Assembly: GCF_900240285.1 (NCBI RefSeq)
Contig: NZ_OESS01000003.1
Span: forward strand, 558,001 to 622,000
Direction: 5' to 3'
Source of the DNA: Halobacillus sp. Marseille-P3879
Lineage (GTDB): Bacteria > Bacillota > Bacilli > Bacillales > Halobacillaceae
Length of the DNA stretch: 64,000 nt
A model generated the notes under the pieces. It ran no database searches. It saw nothing but the letters and a program-made list of their open reading frames with translations, and was not told where the DNA came from. Both the position numbers and the translations under genes were made by a program. This document shows, piece by piece, positions 31,470 to 40,963 of this stretch (the first letter of the stretch is position 1; every line of letters begins with the position of its first letter).

Positions 31470-32618
31470 ATGAGGAAGCTACACGCCGTTTGGCTGGCTA
31501 TGATCCTTATTGTCAGTGCGTGTACACCGGTATACGATAATACAGATGAGGTTGTTCGCGAGACGACGGATGAAGAAAGCGAAGAAAAAGCGATTATTCC
31601 AAACTATGATTTATCAGATAATACGTATCGTATGATTCTAACAGAAGGGGCATCAAAAATTTCTGCAGCCCGCGGAGTAACAACCAATCAAATGGGAAAC
31701 CGCCTCGATATTGCTGAATTTGAAGGTGGTTTGCAGCGTCACTCTAAAGAATATTATAACCCTGAGGAATATTATTTCCAGCCAGGGCAGTTTCTAGATG
31801 ATGATACACTGCTAAGCTGGCTTGGCAGGGCTTCGGAGAGTAATGAGGAAGGGCTGAACCCTGAGCTTGATGAAGATTCTGCATCGGAAGAAGAGTTCCG
31901 CGAGACACCACGTTACATCTCAAATATTGTGGAACAGAATTACTTAACCCGAGAAGGAGACGATGATGTCGTAGAGCTAGCCGGACTGACAATTGGTATC
32001 TCTATGCGCTCTGTCTACGATTTTCAGGCGGAAGGCCGTGATTACTCTGAGAACATATCAACAAGTGAATCGTTGTCAAAAGGCCGGGAATATGCGAATA
32101 CCATTCTTGAGCGTCTGCGTGAAAGAGAAGACCTTCAGAATGTACCGGTAGCTTTTGCTATTTATGAAGAAGAGGAAGATAACGCTGAATCGCCGGGGAA
32201 CTTTTTAAGTAAAGGGTATGCAGGGGGCTCTGATAATTCGGTAGGCAACTGGGAAGATATCGATGAGGAATATGTTCTCTTCCCGTCTGATGAAGCCGAA
32301 GAGGATCACTTTGATGATGCCGAAATTTTCTCTGATTTCCGTACAGAAGTGTCTGATTACTTCCCGAACTTTGTAGGAATGATCGCGAATGGATTTTATG
32401 TAGATGATGAATTACGAGAAGTGAAGATTGATATCCCAATTCAGTTTGATTCACAAACTGAAGTGACCGGATTTACTCAATATGTTTACAGTCTGGTTAT
32501 GGAGATGTTTGAAGACCATTATTCCGTAGAAGTGAAGATTAACAGTATGGACCAACAGGAAAGTCTGATTGTAAAAGAGCCTGGACAGGAAGAACCTTTT
32601 GTCCACATTTATGATTAG
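31470..32618 (+). CDS. camS: CamS-family sex-pheromone lipoprotein precursor
   Basis: A 382-residue lipoprotein equivalent to B. subtilis YerH. The signal peptide (first 18 residues) ends in the lipobox VSAC. The mature protein is highly acidic and carries the CamS domain (DNTYRMILTEGASKISAARGVTTNQMGNRLD and SLSKGREYANTILERLRER). In staphylococci and enterococci the signal peptide of this family yields a pheromone. Whether this happens here is unknown. ATG at 31470 is chosen over 31461 because CAGGGAGTGG precedes it. Confidence 0.93.
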   Translation: MRKLHAVWLAMILIVSACTPVYDNTDEVVRETTDEESEEKAIIPNYDLSDNTYRMILTEGASKISAARGVTTNQMGNRLDIAEFEGGLQRHSKEYYNPEEYYFQPGQFLDDDTLLSWLGRASESNEEGLNPELDEDSASEEEFRETPRYISNIVEQNYLTREGDDDVVELAGLTIGISMRSVYDFQAEGRDYSENISTSESLSKGREYANTILERLREREDLQNVPVAFAIYEEEEDNAESPGNFLSKGYAGGSDNSVGNWEDIDEEYVLFPSDEAEEDHFDDAEIFSDFRTEVSDYFPNFVGMIANGFYVDDELREVKIDIPIQFDSQTEVTGFTQYVYSLVMEMFEDHYSVEVKINSMDQQESLIVKEPGQEEPFVHIYD

Positions 32619-32620
32619 TA

Positions 32621-32663
32621 AAAAGAGCCGTGACGGGAAGAATACCGTTACGGCTCTTTTAAT
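32621..32663. terminator. camS terminator
   Basis: AAAAGAGCCGTGACGG (32621-32636) / CCGTTACGGCTCTTTT (32645-32660), one mismatch. The A and T tails make it usable in both directions. Confidence 0.92.
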
Positions 32664-32702
32664 CTAGTTGAAGAAAGAGACAACTTGCGATAAAATATTT
32701 TG

Positions 32703-32716
32703 TGGAAACGCTTAAC
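32703..32716 (+). promoter_or_regulatory. candidate cre (CcpA) site before rocA
   Basis: TGGAAACGCTTAAC matches the catabolite-responsive element consensus around its ACGCTT core at about 10 of 14 positions. It lies roughly 60 nt before the P5C dehydrogenase start. Carbon-catabolite control of proline use would be reasonable, but the match is imperfect. Confidence 0.35.
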
Positions 32717-32774
32717 TTTGTAATTTTCTAAAAATTAAAGCGTCTGACCCAACAAATTGAGGAGGCGGTTTTAC

Positions 32775-34325
32775 ATGGTAGTTGCTTACAAACATGAACC
32801 ATTTACAGATTTCAGTATGGATGAGAATAAGAAGGCCCTTGAAGATGCGATTAAACAGGTTGAAGCTGACTTAGGGAAGGATTACCCGCTGATCATCGGC
32901 GGCGAACGGATTATGACTGATGATAAAATAAAAGTAGTTAACCCTGCTAATAAAAAAGAAGTGATCGGCTATGTATCAAAAGCAAATCAGGATCTGGCGG
33001 AAAAAGCTCATCAAATAGCGGATGATACATTCAATTGGTGGCGAAAAACTAAAGCACAATTTCGTGCAGACATTTTATTCCGCGCAGCGGCTATCGTCCG
33101 CCGGCGTAAACATGAATTTACTGCCCATCTAGTCAAAGAGGGAGGCAAACCCTGGAAAGAAGCTGATGCTGATACAGCGGAAGCCATCGACTTTATGGAA
33201 TATTACGGAAGACAGATTTTAGAAATCGATAAAGGGGTAGAAATTAATTCCCGTCCGATTGAAAACAACCGCTTTCATTATATACCGCTTGGCGTAGGTG
33301 TAGTCATTTCGCCTTGGAACTTCTTGTTCGCCATTATGTGCGGCACGACTGTTGCTTCCATGGTATCAGGCAATACGGTGCTGCTTAAACCGGCAAGTGC
33401 GACGCCAATCATTGCATATAAGATGATGGAAGTCCTCGAAGAAGCTGGAATGCCGGCCGGAGTAATTAACTATATCCCCGGAAGCGGAAAGGAAGTAGGC
33501 GACTACCTGGTGGATCACCCACGTACAAGATTCGTAAGCTTTACTGGGTCGCGCGAAGTGGGAACCCGGATTTTTGAAAGGGCTTCAAAAGTTCAGCCTG
33601 GTCAAAAATGGCTGAAGCGCACCATCATTGAAATGGGCGGTAAAGATACGATTGTGGTCGATAAAGATGCGGACCTGGAATTAGCGGCTGATGCGATTAC
33701 GTATTCTGCTTTCGGTTTCTCAGGTCAGAAATGTTCGGCTTGTTCACGCGTGGTAGCGCATGAGGCTATTTACGACGAATTGCTAGATAAAGTCACAGCG
33801 AAAACAAAAGAATCTGTATCGTATGGAGATCCAGCCGCTCACGACACTTATATGGGGCCTGTGATCGACCAGGCAGCTTACGATAAGATTTTAAGTTACA
33901 TTGATATTGGAAAAGAAGAAGGCAGGCTTGTTACAGGAGGCAAGGGGAACGACAGCAAAGGATGGTTTATCGAACCTACTGTATTTGCTGATTTGGCCCC
34001 TGACGCGCGTATTATGCAGGAAGAAATTTTTGGCCCTGTTGTCGGCTTTACAAAGGCTGCAACATTTGATGAGGCGATTGAAATAGCTAACAACACTGAA
34101 TACGGGTTAACAGGCGCTGTAATCACTACTAACCGGCAAAACCAGGAAAAAGCCCGTGAAGACTTTCATGTCGGGAATCTTTATTTTAACCGGGGTTGTA
34201 CAGCTGCTATTGTCGGCTATCATCCGTTTGGAGGCTTTAATATGTCAGGAACCGATTCAAAAGCAGGCGGACCTGATTATCTCATTCACCACATGCAGGG
34301 AAAAACAACATCAGAAATGCTGTAA
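32775..34325 (+). CDS. rocA: 1-pyrroline-5-carboxylate (glutamate semialdehyde) dehydrogenase
   Basis: A 516-residue NAD-dependent aldehyde dehydrogenase of the RocA/PruA group, oxidising glutamate-5-semialdehyde from proline or arginine breakdown to glutamate. Cofactor motif [12 protein letters not shown], catalytic Glu in IEMGGKDT, and nucleophile Cys (near 320) in [14 protein letters not shown] are all present, and the C-terminal [10 protein letters not shown] is typical. ATG at 32775 follows GGAGGCGG. It is monocistronic with its own terminator, beside a proline symporter. No proline dehydrogenase gene is in the window. Confidence 0.95.
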   Translation: MVVAYKHEPFTDFSMDENKKALEDAIKQVEADLGKDYPLIIGGERIMTDDKIKVVNPANKKEVIGYVSKANQDLAEKAHQIADDTFNWWRKTKAQFRADILFRAAAIVRRRKHEFTAHLVKEGGKPWKEADADTAEAIDFMEYYGRQILEIDKGVEINSRPIENNRFHYIPLGVGVVISPWNFLFAIMCGTTVASMVSGNTVLLKPASATPIIAYKMMEVLEEAGMPAGVINYIPGSGKEVGDYLVDHPRTRFVSFTGSREVGTRIFERASKVQPGQKWLKRTIIEMGGKDTIVVDKDADLELAADAITYSAFGFSGQKCSACSRVVAHEAIYDELLDKVTAKTKESVSYGDPAAHDTYMGPVIDQAAYDKILSYIDIGKEEGRLVTGGKGNDSKGWFIEPTVFADLAPDARIMQEEIFGPVVGFTKAATFDEAIEIANNTEYGLTGAVITTNRQNQEKAREDFHVGNLYFNRGCTAAIVGYHPFGGFNMSGTDSKAGGPDYLIHHMQGKTTSEML

Positions 34326-34332
34326 CTCTGCA

Positions 34333-34372
34333 GGGAAGCCCTTTGTTCATGAGAGCAAAGGGCCTTATTTGT
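34333..34372 (+). terminator. rocA terminator
   Basis: GCCCTTTG (34338-34345) / CAAAGGGC (34356-34363), loop TTCATGAGAG, followed by CTTATTTG. Confidence 0.75.
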
Positions 34373-34721
34373 TGGACGATTCCGAATAAAAATGCAGTAT
34401 TTTAAGCTTGAAAATGCAACTTTTTATACGGGAGAAAAGACTTCCCTGACCTTGGAATATTTACCTCTAGCAAATTTTTATTTATAAAATTATATGAATA
34501 GATATCATCTATATAGGACAAATTTATACATATAATCAAAAATAATGTATATTTATTCAACCAAAAGTCAATATTATAATTTTTGCAATGTTCTAACTAC
34601 TATACTATGATATAGTGGTACCTGTGTTTGGCTATTTTCACTTCTGTGCCTGATTTGCAGGCATTCTGAATTATTTAACAATTGCATAGGAGTGTATATT
34701 ACACAAATTGGAGGTGACACC
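34373..34721. other. AT-rich regulatory region upstream of the proline symporter
   Basis: About 350 bases with no gene. It is strongly AT-rich between 34430 and 34610 and holds the promoter listed at 34583-34611. The long leader is unlike most intergenic spaces here and could hold osmotic control. No sigma-B (GTTT-GGGTAT) pair was found. Confidence 0.5.
34583..34611 (+). promoter_or_regulatory. candidate promoter of the proline symporter unit
   Basis: TTGCAA (34583-34588) and TATGAT (34606-34611), 17-bp spacer. The -10 lies within the imperfect palindrome ACTATACTATGATATAGTGG. The leader to the small membrane-protein start is about 105 nt. Confidence 0.55.
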
Positions 34722-34850
34722 GTGTTTGAACTAGCAACCGCTGCAGGACAATATTCACTTTCAGGCGCAACATGGTTCTGGCTGTTTGTACCAATGCCGT
34801 TATTAATCATTTTATCATTAATTACACTATTTACCGGAAGGAGCGAGTAA
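34722..34850 (+). CDS. small membrane protein upstream of the proline symporter (42 aa)
   Basis: A GTG-started frame of 42 residues with one hydrophobic helix (TWFWLFVPMPLLIILSLITLF, in the C-terminal half) and a charged tail GRSE. The ribosome site GGAGGTGA, 4 nt before the GTG, is among the best in the window. The stop is 6 nt before the symporter ATG, and the symporter ribosome site (GGAAGGAGC) lies inside this gene, so translation is coupled. Small accessory proteins next to sodium:solute symporters are known as a class. I infer a stabilising or regulatory subunit role. The family is not recognised. Confidence 0.8.
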   Translation: MFELATAAGQYSLSGATWFWLFVPMPLLIILSLITLFTGRSE

Positions 34851-34856
34851 GTAAAC

Positions 34857-36368
34857 ATGGGTTCAGCAACGTTAATTACGTTTATAGTATATCTCATAGG
34901 TATGTTGTTGATTGGTTTTGCCGCATACCGTTTAACAAGCAATTTATCTGATTATGTATTAGGTGGTCGTCGATTAAGTCCGGGAGTTGCCGCACTTAGT
35001 GCCGGAGCATCGGATATGAGTGGCTGGTTACTGTTAGGTTTACCTGGTGCCATTTATGCATCTGGTTTAGCGGAGGCTTGGATTGGTGTAGGACTTGCTA
35101 TTGGTGCATACTTAAACTGGCAGTTTGTCGCACGTCGTTTGCGTGTCTATACGGAGGTTGCGAAGGATTCTATTACGGTTCCAGACTATTTAGAGAATCG
35201 TTTCCACGATCACTCTCATATCTTACGTGTTATTTCTGCATTAGTCATTCTTTTATTCTTTACATTTTACACGTCATCCGGTATGGTTGCCGGCGCCACA
35301 TTATTTGAAGCTTCATTTGATTTAACGTATACACAGGCTCTATGGATTGGTGCCATTGTAACTATTTCTTACACGTTCCTCGGCGGTTTCTTAGCCGTTA
35401 GCTGGACAGACTTTGTACAAGGCATCCTCATGTTCCTGGCTTTAATTGCCGTGCCAATTGTCGCCGCGCAGGAGCTTGGCGGATTTAGTGAAGCAGTTGA
35501 TGCAGTAGGACAAATCGATCCAGGACACCTGCAAATGGTACAAGGCGTAGGAGCAATGGCGATTATTTCTTCACTTGCATGGGGGCTTGGTTACTTCGGC
35601 CAGCCTCACATCCTGGTGCGTTTTATGGCTCTGCGTTCACCAAAAGATGTACCAAAAGCCCGCTTGATCGGAATCGGCTGGATGGTTATCGGACTTTATG
35701 GTGCGATTTTTACAGGGTTGTTCGGTCTGGCTTATGTGGCAGCAAATGACGTAAGCGGACTGGGAAGCTTTGGAGTGGCTCTGACAGAACAAGACGGCGT
35801 TCAAATGCTGGATAATTCAGAAACCATTTTCATCGCATTTTCTCAAATCTTATTCCACCCGGTTATTGCAGGGATTCTCTTAGCAGCGATTCTTTCTGCG
35901 ATTATGAGTACAATTGACTCTCAATTGCTTGTGTCCTCTTCCGCACTAGCTGAAGACTTTTATAAAGCGATTTTCCGTAAAAATGCGTCAGACCGTGAAC
36001 TTGTGTGGATTGGTCGTGTAGCTGTTGCGGGTATTGCTTTAGCTGCGATTTTCCTTGCAAGCGGAGCGGAAAATACCGTACTTGAGCTGGTATCGTACGC
36101 ATGGGCAGGATTCGGTGCTGCATTCGGACCGATTATCATACTGTCTCTTTTTTGGAAAGGTATTACTCGTAACGGTGCTTTAACGGGCATTATCGTAGGT
36201 GCGGTTACTGTCGTAGTTTGGGCGGACTTCCTTAGCGGCGGAATCTTTGATCTGTATGAACTTGTTCCAGGTTTCATCCTGAGCGGGATTGCTGCCATAT
36301 TAGTCAGCTTAGCAGGTACTCCACCGAAAGAAGTAGCAGCTGAATTTGAAGAAGCAACACGTCAATAA
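34857..36368 (+). CDS. opuE: proline/Na+ symporter (OpuE/PutP, SSS family)
   Basis: A 503-residue sodium:solute symporter with about 13 membrane helices. Proline-transporter landmarks are SDYVLGGRRLSPGVAALSAGASDMSGWLLLG (two blocks, residues about 30-60), WGLGYFGQPHILVRFMA and ILSAIMSTIDSQLLVSSS. Position next to gatC is the same as B. subtilis opuE, which takes up proline for osmoprotection. The neighbouring P5C dehydrogenase would equally fit nutritional use, so the physiological role is open. Translation is coupled to the small protein upstream. Confidence 0.93.
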   Translation: MGSATLITFIVYLIGMLLIGFAAYRLTSNLSDYVLGGRRLSPGVAALSAGASDMSGWLLLGLPGAIYASGLAEAWIGVGLAIGAYLNWQFVARRLRVYTEVAKDSITVPDYLENRFHDHSHILRVISALVILLFFTFYTSSGMVAGATLFEASFDLTYTQALWIGAIVTISYTFLGGFLAVSWTDFVQGILMFLALIAVPIVAAQELGGFSEAVDAVGQIDPGHLQMVQGVGAMAIISSLAWGLGYFGQPHILVRFMALRSPKDVPKARLIGIGWMVIGLYGAIFTGLFGLAYVAANDVSGLGSFGVALTEQDGVQMLDNSETIFIAFSQILFHPVIAGILLAAILSAIMSTIDSQLLVSSSALAEDFYKAIFRKNASDRELVWIGRVAVAGIALAAIFLASGAENTVLELVSYAWAGFGAAFGPIIILSLFWKGITRNGALTGIIVGAVTVVVWADFLSGGIFDLYELVPGFILSGIAAILVSLAGTPPKEVAAEFEEATRQ

Positions 36369-36374
36369 CAGTTT

Positions 36375-36407
36375 AAGATCTCCAGCTTATGGCTGGAGAT
36401 CTTTTAT
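36375..36407 (+). terminator. symporter terminator
   Basis: AAGATCTCCAGC / GGCTGGAGATCTTTT with loop TTAT, a perfect 11-12-bp stem followed by TTTTATT. Confidence 0.92.
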
Positions 36408-36424
36408 TAAACAGGAGGAACGCG

Positions 36425-37354
36425 ATGATTGTAAAAGAACGCAAGAAACCTGAGCATTTGCTGGCGTTAGAGGCATTGATGAGAAGAACGTATAGTCGAA
36501 TAGATGATATGGAAAGGGACCTTTCACTTTATCGTGCTGGATTTAAGGGAGAAGAATCTTTTGATTATCACTTAAAAAATTTATCTCCCGCTTTTCATAT
36601 CCTTCACGATGTAAGATTACAGATAGATGATGATTATACTCAGCTGGATACGATATTGCTCTCAGAAAAGTTTATAGTCGTTATTGAAGTGAAGAATTTT
36701 ATAGGAAAATTGACATTCGATGAAGCACGTCACCAATTAATCCGCACCCTTGAAGGAAAAGAAGAAGCGTTCCTCGATCCACTGCTTCAAGTAAGAAGAC
36801 AGAAAAATTATTTAAGAAAATGGCTGAACCTCCACAGCTTTCCCGATCTCCCCTTAGAAACCCTCATCGTCATAAGCAAACCCTCAACTATAATTGAAAC
36901 ATCCAACCCATCTGTGCTCCACAGCGCTTATCTCCCTTTTAAAATAAGTGAATTGGCAAGCAATTATGAAAAACAAATACTCGGGCAGAATGATTTACTA
37001 CGCCTCGGTCAGGAGCTGCAGCAGGCTCATACGCCACGGAAAGTAGATGTGCTTCAGAAATATCAAATAAGAAAAGAGAATCTGCGGGTCGGTGTGTACT
37101 GCCCAGGCTGCACAACTCTGCCTATGGCTAGGGGGTACGGCAAATGGAAATGTTCTTTTTGTGGATTGGCTTCTGCGGATGCTCACATAGAGAGTCTCCG
37201 CGATTATAGATTGCTGGTGGGGGATGTTATTACAAATCGCGAGCTGCGATGGTTCTTACAAATTGACTCTGAAAGAATAGCAAGGAGCATTATCCAATCC
37301 CTGTATCCAGTTGGGAAAACAAAAGGAAGGAGATACAGGCTGGATTTTATGTAA
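36425..37354 (+). CDS. NERD domain-containing protein with C-terminal zinc finger
   Basis: A 309-residue protein. After a charged N-terminal helix, a NERD (nuclease-related) domain starts near GFKGEESFDYHL. It shows LDTILLSEKFIVVIEVKNF, the D-(x)n-ExK signature of the restriction-endonuclease-like fold. Its C-terminal part has CPGC..CSFC, a likely zinc ribbon (near residues 225-255). NERD proteins are common in Bacillaceae as single genes of unknown function, and nuclease activity is predicted only by fold. ATG at 36425 follows CAGGAGG. The 21-bp tandem repeats begin directly after its stop. Confidence 0.88.
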   Translation: MIVKERKKPEHLLALEALMRRTYSRIDDMERDLSLYRAGFKGEESFDYHLKNLSPAFHILHDVRLQIDDDYTQLDTILLSEKFIVVIEVKNFIGKLTFDEARHQLIRTLEGKEEAFLDPLLQVRRQKNYLRKWLNLHSFPDLPLETLIVISKPSTIIETSNPSVLHSAYLPFKISELASNYEKQILGQNDLLRLGQELQQAHTPRKVDVLQKYQIRKENLRVGVYCPGCTTLPMARGYGKWKCSFCGLASADAHIESLRDYRLLVGDVITNRELRWFLQIDSERIARSIIQSLYPVGKTKGRRYRLDFM

Positions 37355-37498
37355 ATGTCAGAATTCATGCCTATAATGTCAGAAAAACCAGCCCAAATGT
37401 CAGAAAAAATACTCCAATTGTCAGAAAAACCACCTCAAATGTCAGTATCACTATGGCCAATTGACCCAACTAACATTCAGGAAAAACCCCCTGAATGA
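37355..37498 (+). repeat. 21-bp tandem repeats, open as a 47-codon frame
   Basis: Starting at the base after the NERD stop codon (TAAATG), five units of 21-22 bp follow, each beginning (A/T)TGTCAG. Three carry TGTCAGAAAAA, and spacers end in CAA. The repeats stay in one reading frame, giving heptads MSEFMPI, MSEKPAQ, MSEKILQ, LSEKPPQ, MSVSLWP and then a non-repeat tail to TGA at 37496-37498. The nearest AAGGAG is about 20 nt upstream of the ATG, so translation would need re-initiation. A hairpin ATTCAGG/CCTGAAT closes the stretch. It may be a repeat-derived peptide or a non-coding array. Confidence 0.7.
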
Positions 37499-37609
37499 AC
37501 TTTAACTATATGTTATGATAGGAAGGGTGTATAGCTGTACGTTGCGTATGAAAACAGATTTTTGGTATGATCATATATTATGTGAGATCGAAATGGAGGT
37601 AACGACGAC

Positions 37610-37900
37610 ATGTCCCGAATTAGTAAAGAAGAAGTGAAACACGTGGCACACTTGGCCCGTCTTTCCATTAAGGAAGAAGAAGCTGATCTTTTCACTAAGC
37701 AGCTTGACGATATTATTACGTACGCTGAGCAGTTAAATGAACTGGATACTGAAGGCGTAGAGCCGACGACACACGTTCTTGACCTGCAGAATGTAATGCG
37801 TAAGGATGAACCGAAGAAATGGATTGAAAAAGAAGATGCGCTTAAGAACGCACCAGATCAACAGGATGGACAATATAAAGTCCCATCCATTTTGGAATAG
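37610..37900 (+). CDS. gatC: Asp/Glu-tRNA amidotransferase subunit C
   Basis: A 96-residue stabilising subunit of the GatCAB enzyme that converts Glu-tRNA(Gln) and Asp-tRNA(Asn) to the correct amide forms. The start [20 protein letters not shown] and the ending [11 protein letters not shown] are family hallmarks. GGAGG precedes the ATG by 9-10 nt. The gatC-gatA gap is 12 nt. Confidence 0.97.
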   Translation: MSRISKEEVKHVAHLARLSIKEEEADLFTKQLDDIITYAEQLNELDTEGVEPTTHVLDLQNVMRKDEPKKWIEKEDALKNAPDQQDGQYKVPSILE

Positions 37901-37912
37901 GGAGGGTATTTC

Positions 37913-39382
37913 ATGTCTTTGTTTGAACATTCTTTACGTGAGTTGAAGGATAAGCTACATAGTAAAGAAATTACCGTAACGGATTTAGTCAATGAATCAT
38001 ACAACCGAATTGAGGAAGTAGACGACCAAGTCAAAGCCTTCCTTACGTTAAATAAAGAAGCAGCTTTAAAACAAGCAGTTGAATTAGATGATACGCGCGG
38101 TGATGACGCTGCGAAGCTGTTCGGCCTGCCAATCGGTGTAAAAGATAACATCGTTACGAAAGGTTTGCGCACGACAGCGGCCAGCCAGTTCCTTGATAAC
38201 TTCGAGGACCCGCTTTACGATGCGACCGTCGTGAATAAGCTGAACGAAGCGAAGTCTGTGACGATCGGGAAGCTGAACATGGACGAGTTTGCCATGGGAT
38301 CTTCCAACGAAAACTCAAGCTACTATGCAACGCGTAATCCATGGAATACAGATTACGTTCCAGGAGGATCAAGTGGTGGATCAGCTGCTTCCGTAGCAGC
38401 GGGCGAAGTACCATTCTCTCTTGGTTCTGATACAGGCGGTTCCATCCGCCAGCCAGCAGCATTCTGCGGTGTTGTCGGGTTGAAGCCTACATACGGCCGT
38501 GTGTCCCGTTTCGGCTTAATTGCATTTGCGTCTTCTTTAGACCAAATCGGACCGATTACACGCTCTGTTGAAGACAACGCGTACCTGCTTGAAACGATCG
38601 CAGGCTACGACCAAATGGACTCTACTTCAGCAAACGTAGAAGTGCCAAGCTATACAGATGCTCTTACAGGTGATGTAAAAGGGTTGAAGATTGCCGTGCC
38701 GAAGGAGTATCTCGGCGAAGGTGTAGCACCTGAAGTGAAAGAGGCCGTCCAAGCCGCACTGAAAAAGTATGAAGAGCTTGGAGCGACTTGGGACGAAGTA
38801 TCCCTGCCTCACTCTAAATATGCAGTAGCGACATACTACCTGCTGTCATCTTCTGAAGCGTCTGCCAACCTGGCCCGCTTTGACGGCGTACGATACGGCA
38901 AGCGTACAGAAAACGCAGAAACGATGCTTGATATGTTTAAGCGTTCCCGTTCTGAAGGCTTCGGCAACGAAGTGAAGCGCCGTATTATGCTTGGAACCTT
39001 TGCGCTCAGCTCAGGTTATTATGACGCCTACTATAAAAAAGCGCAGCAGGTTCGTACATTAATTAAGAACGATTTCGAAAAAGTACTCGAAGACTATGAC
39101 GTGATTGTAGGACCAACCACGCCTACTCCAGCGTTTAAAGTCGGAGAGAAAATCGATGATCCGCTGACGATGTATGCGAACGATATTTTAACGATTCCAG
39201 TCAACTTAGCTGGTGTACCAGGAATCTCTGTTCCGTGCGGCTTCTCCTCTGACGGCCTTCCGATCGGCCTGCAGATTATCGGCCGGCACTTTGATGAGAG
39301 CAGCGTTTATCGTGCTGCTCATGCCTATGAACAGGCGACAGACTTCCATAAACAACGCCCGTCCCTTGGAGGTGCGCGCTAA
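37913..39382 (+). CDS. gatA: Asp/Glu-tRNA amidotransferase subunit A
   Basis: A 489-residue amidase-signature subunit that hydrolyses glutamine to give ammonia for tRNA amidation. The Ser-cisSer-Lys triad is visible: Lys in GVKDNI and the two serines in [15 protein letters not shown], with [12 protein letters not shown] completing the oxyanion region. GGAGGG precedes the ATG. It ends in a TAATG junction with gatB. Confidence 0.98.
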   Translation: MSLFEHSLRELKDKLHSKEITVTDLVNESYNRIEEVDDQVKAFLTLNKEAALKQAVELDDTRGDDAAKLFGLPIGVKDNIVTKGLRTTAASQFLDNFEDPLYDATVVNKLNEAKSVTIGKLNMDEFAMGSSNENSSYYATRNPWNTDYVPGGSSGGSAASVAAGEVPFSLGSDTGGSIRQPAAFCGVVGLKPTYGRVSRFGLIAFASSLDQIGPITRSVEDNAYLLETIAGYDQMDSTSANVEVPSYTDALTGDVKGLKIAVPKEYLGEGVAPEVKEAVQAALKKYEELGATWDEVSLPHSKYAVATYYLLSSSEASANLARFDGVRYGKRTENAETMLDMFKRSRSEGFGNEVKRRIMLGTFALSSGYYDAYYKKAQQVRTLIKNDFEKVLEDYDVIVGPTTPTPAFKVGEKIDDPLTMYANDILTIPVNLAGVPGISVPCGFSSDGLPIGLQIIGRHFDESSVYRAAHAYEQATDFHKQRPSLGGAR

Positions 39383-40812
39383 TGAATTTTGAAACAGTGA
39401 TTGGACTTGAGGTCCACGTAGAATTAAAAACAGCATCTAAAATTTTCAGTCCTTCTCCGAATATGTTCGGGGATTCACCGAATACAAACGTTAACCCGAT
39501 CGACCTTGGCTACCCGGGAGTACTTCCTGTTCTTAACGAGGAAGCTGTAAACTATGCAATGAAAGCGGCTATGGCGTTGAATTGTGAGATTGCCACCGAT
39601 ACGAAGTTCGATCGTAAGAACTATTTCTATCCGGACAACCCGAAAGCGTATCAGATTTCTCAATTTGATAAACCAATCGGAGAAAATGGCTACATCGATA
39701 TTGAAGTTGATGGGGTGAAGAAACGCATCGGCATTACCCGCCTGCACATGGAGGAGGATGCTGGTAAGCTGACTCACAGTGATGACGGCTATTCTCTCGT
39801 TGACTTTAACCGTCAAGGAACACCGCTCGTAGAAATTGTGTCCGAGCCAGACATTCGTTCACCAAAAGAAGCATATGCTTATTTAGAGGCATTAAAGAAT
39901 ATTATCCAGTATACAGGTGTATCTGATTGTAAGATGGAAGAAGGATCGCTGCGTTGTGACGCCAACCTTTCCATTCGTCCAATCGGCCAGGAAGAATTCG
40001 GGACAAAGACTGAACTTAAAAACTTAAACTCGTTCTCGTTTGTACAAAAAGGTCTTGAGTTTGAAGAGAAGCGCCAGGAGAAGGTCCTCCTATCCGGCGG
40101 AGAAATTCTTCAGGAAACCCGCCGTTATGATGAACAGACGAAAGAAACGATCCTGATGCGTGTGAAGGAAGGTTCAGATGACTACCGTTACTTCCCGGAA
40201 CCGGATCTTGTGCCTCTTCACATTGATGAAGCGTGGAAAGACCGTATCTTTAATCAGATTCCTGAACTTCCCGACGCTCGTAAGAAACGCTACATTGAAG
40301 AGTTAAAGCTTCCTGCGTATGATGCGATGGTTCTAACAAACAATAAGGAAATGTCCGATTTCTTCGAAGAAACGATCGAAGCAGGCGGGGACGTGAAGCA
40401 GGCCTCCAACTGGCTGATGGGTGAAGTGTCGGCTTATATGAATAAGCATGATAAAGAATTCAGCGACCTTGCCTTAACACCTTCAGGATTGGCGAAACTG
40501 ACGAAGCTGATTGAAGACGGCACCATTTCTTCTAAGATCGCGAAGAAGGTATTTGGAGACCTCGTCGAAAAAGGCGGAGATCCAGAGAAGATTGTAAAAG
40601 ACAAAGGTCTTGTACAGATTTCCGATGAAGGCCAGCTTCGTGAAATTATTACAGGTATTCTTAATAATAACCAGCAGTCAATTGAAGACTATAAGAATGG
40701 TAAAGACAAAGCGATTGGTTTCTTAGTCGGCCAGGTAATGAAGCAGACAAAAGGTCAGGCAAACCCGCCTATGGTAAACAAGATCTTGTTAGAAGAAATC
40801 GATAAGCGATAG
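39382..40812 (+). CDS. gatB: Asp/Glu-tRNA amidotransferase subunit B
   Basis: A 476-residue kinase/amidotransferase subunit that activates the tRNA-bound Glu or Asp with ATP. It begins [14 protein letters not shown] and has the Zn/Mg site region [11 protein letters not shown], then [13 protein letters not shown] and the motif [11 protein letters not shown]. The C-terminal YqeY-like helical tail binds tRNA. It shares a base with the gatA stop, so the three genes form one operon. Confidence 0.98.
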   Translation: MNFETVIGLEVHVELKTASKIFSPSPNMFGDSPNTNVNPIDLGYPGVLPVLNEEAVNYAMKAAMALNCEIATDTKFDRKNYFYPDNPKAYQISQFDKPIGENGYIDIEVDGVKKRIGITRLHMEEDAGKLTHSDDGYSLVDFNRQGTPLVEIVSEPDIRSPKEAYAYLEALKNIIQYTGVSDCKMEEGSLRCDANLSIRPIGQEEFGTKTELKNLNSFSFVQKGLEFEEKRQEKVLLSGGEILQETRRYDEQTKETILMRVKEGSDDYRYFPEPDLVPLHIDEAWKDRIFNQIPELPDARKKRYIEELKLPAYDAMVLTNNKEMSDFFEETIEAGGDVKQASNWLMGEVSAYMNKHDKEFSDLALTPSGLAKLTKLIEDGTISSKIAKKVFGDLVEKGGDPEKIVKDKGLVQISDEGQLREIITGILNNNQQSIEDYKNGKDKAIGFLVGQVMKQTKGQANPPMVNKILLEEIDKR

Positions 40813-40823
40813 AGCAATGCGGC

Positions 40824-40884
40824 AAGGGTACGACCCTTTCCGTCCACAATGAGAGCACGCACTCATCGTGCGTGCTTTTGTTTG
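40824..40884 (+). terminator. gatCAB terminator
   Basis: AGCACGCAC (40854-40862) / GTGCGTGCT (40868-40876), followed by TTTGTTTG. A smaller hairpin AAGGGT/ACCCTT precedes it at about 40824-40838. Confidence 0.88.
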
Positions 40885-40963
40885 TGGAATACAAAAATGT
40901 TTTCAAATGATGCAAAAAGAGCTATGATGTTATTTGGAGCATGATGGATGAGGGGGTCATACT

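Noticed and set aside
37355-37498. CRISPR array interpretation of the 21-bp repeats
   Set aside because: Units are contiguous with no 25-40-bp unique spacers, and no cas genes are present.
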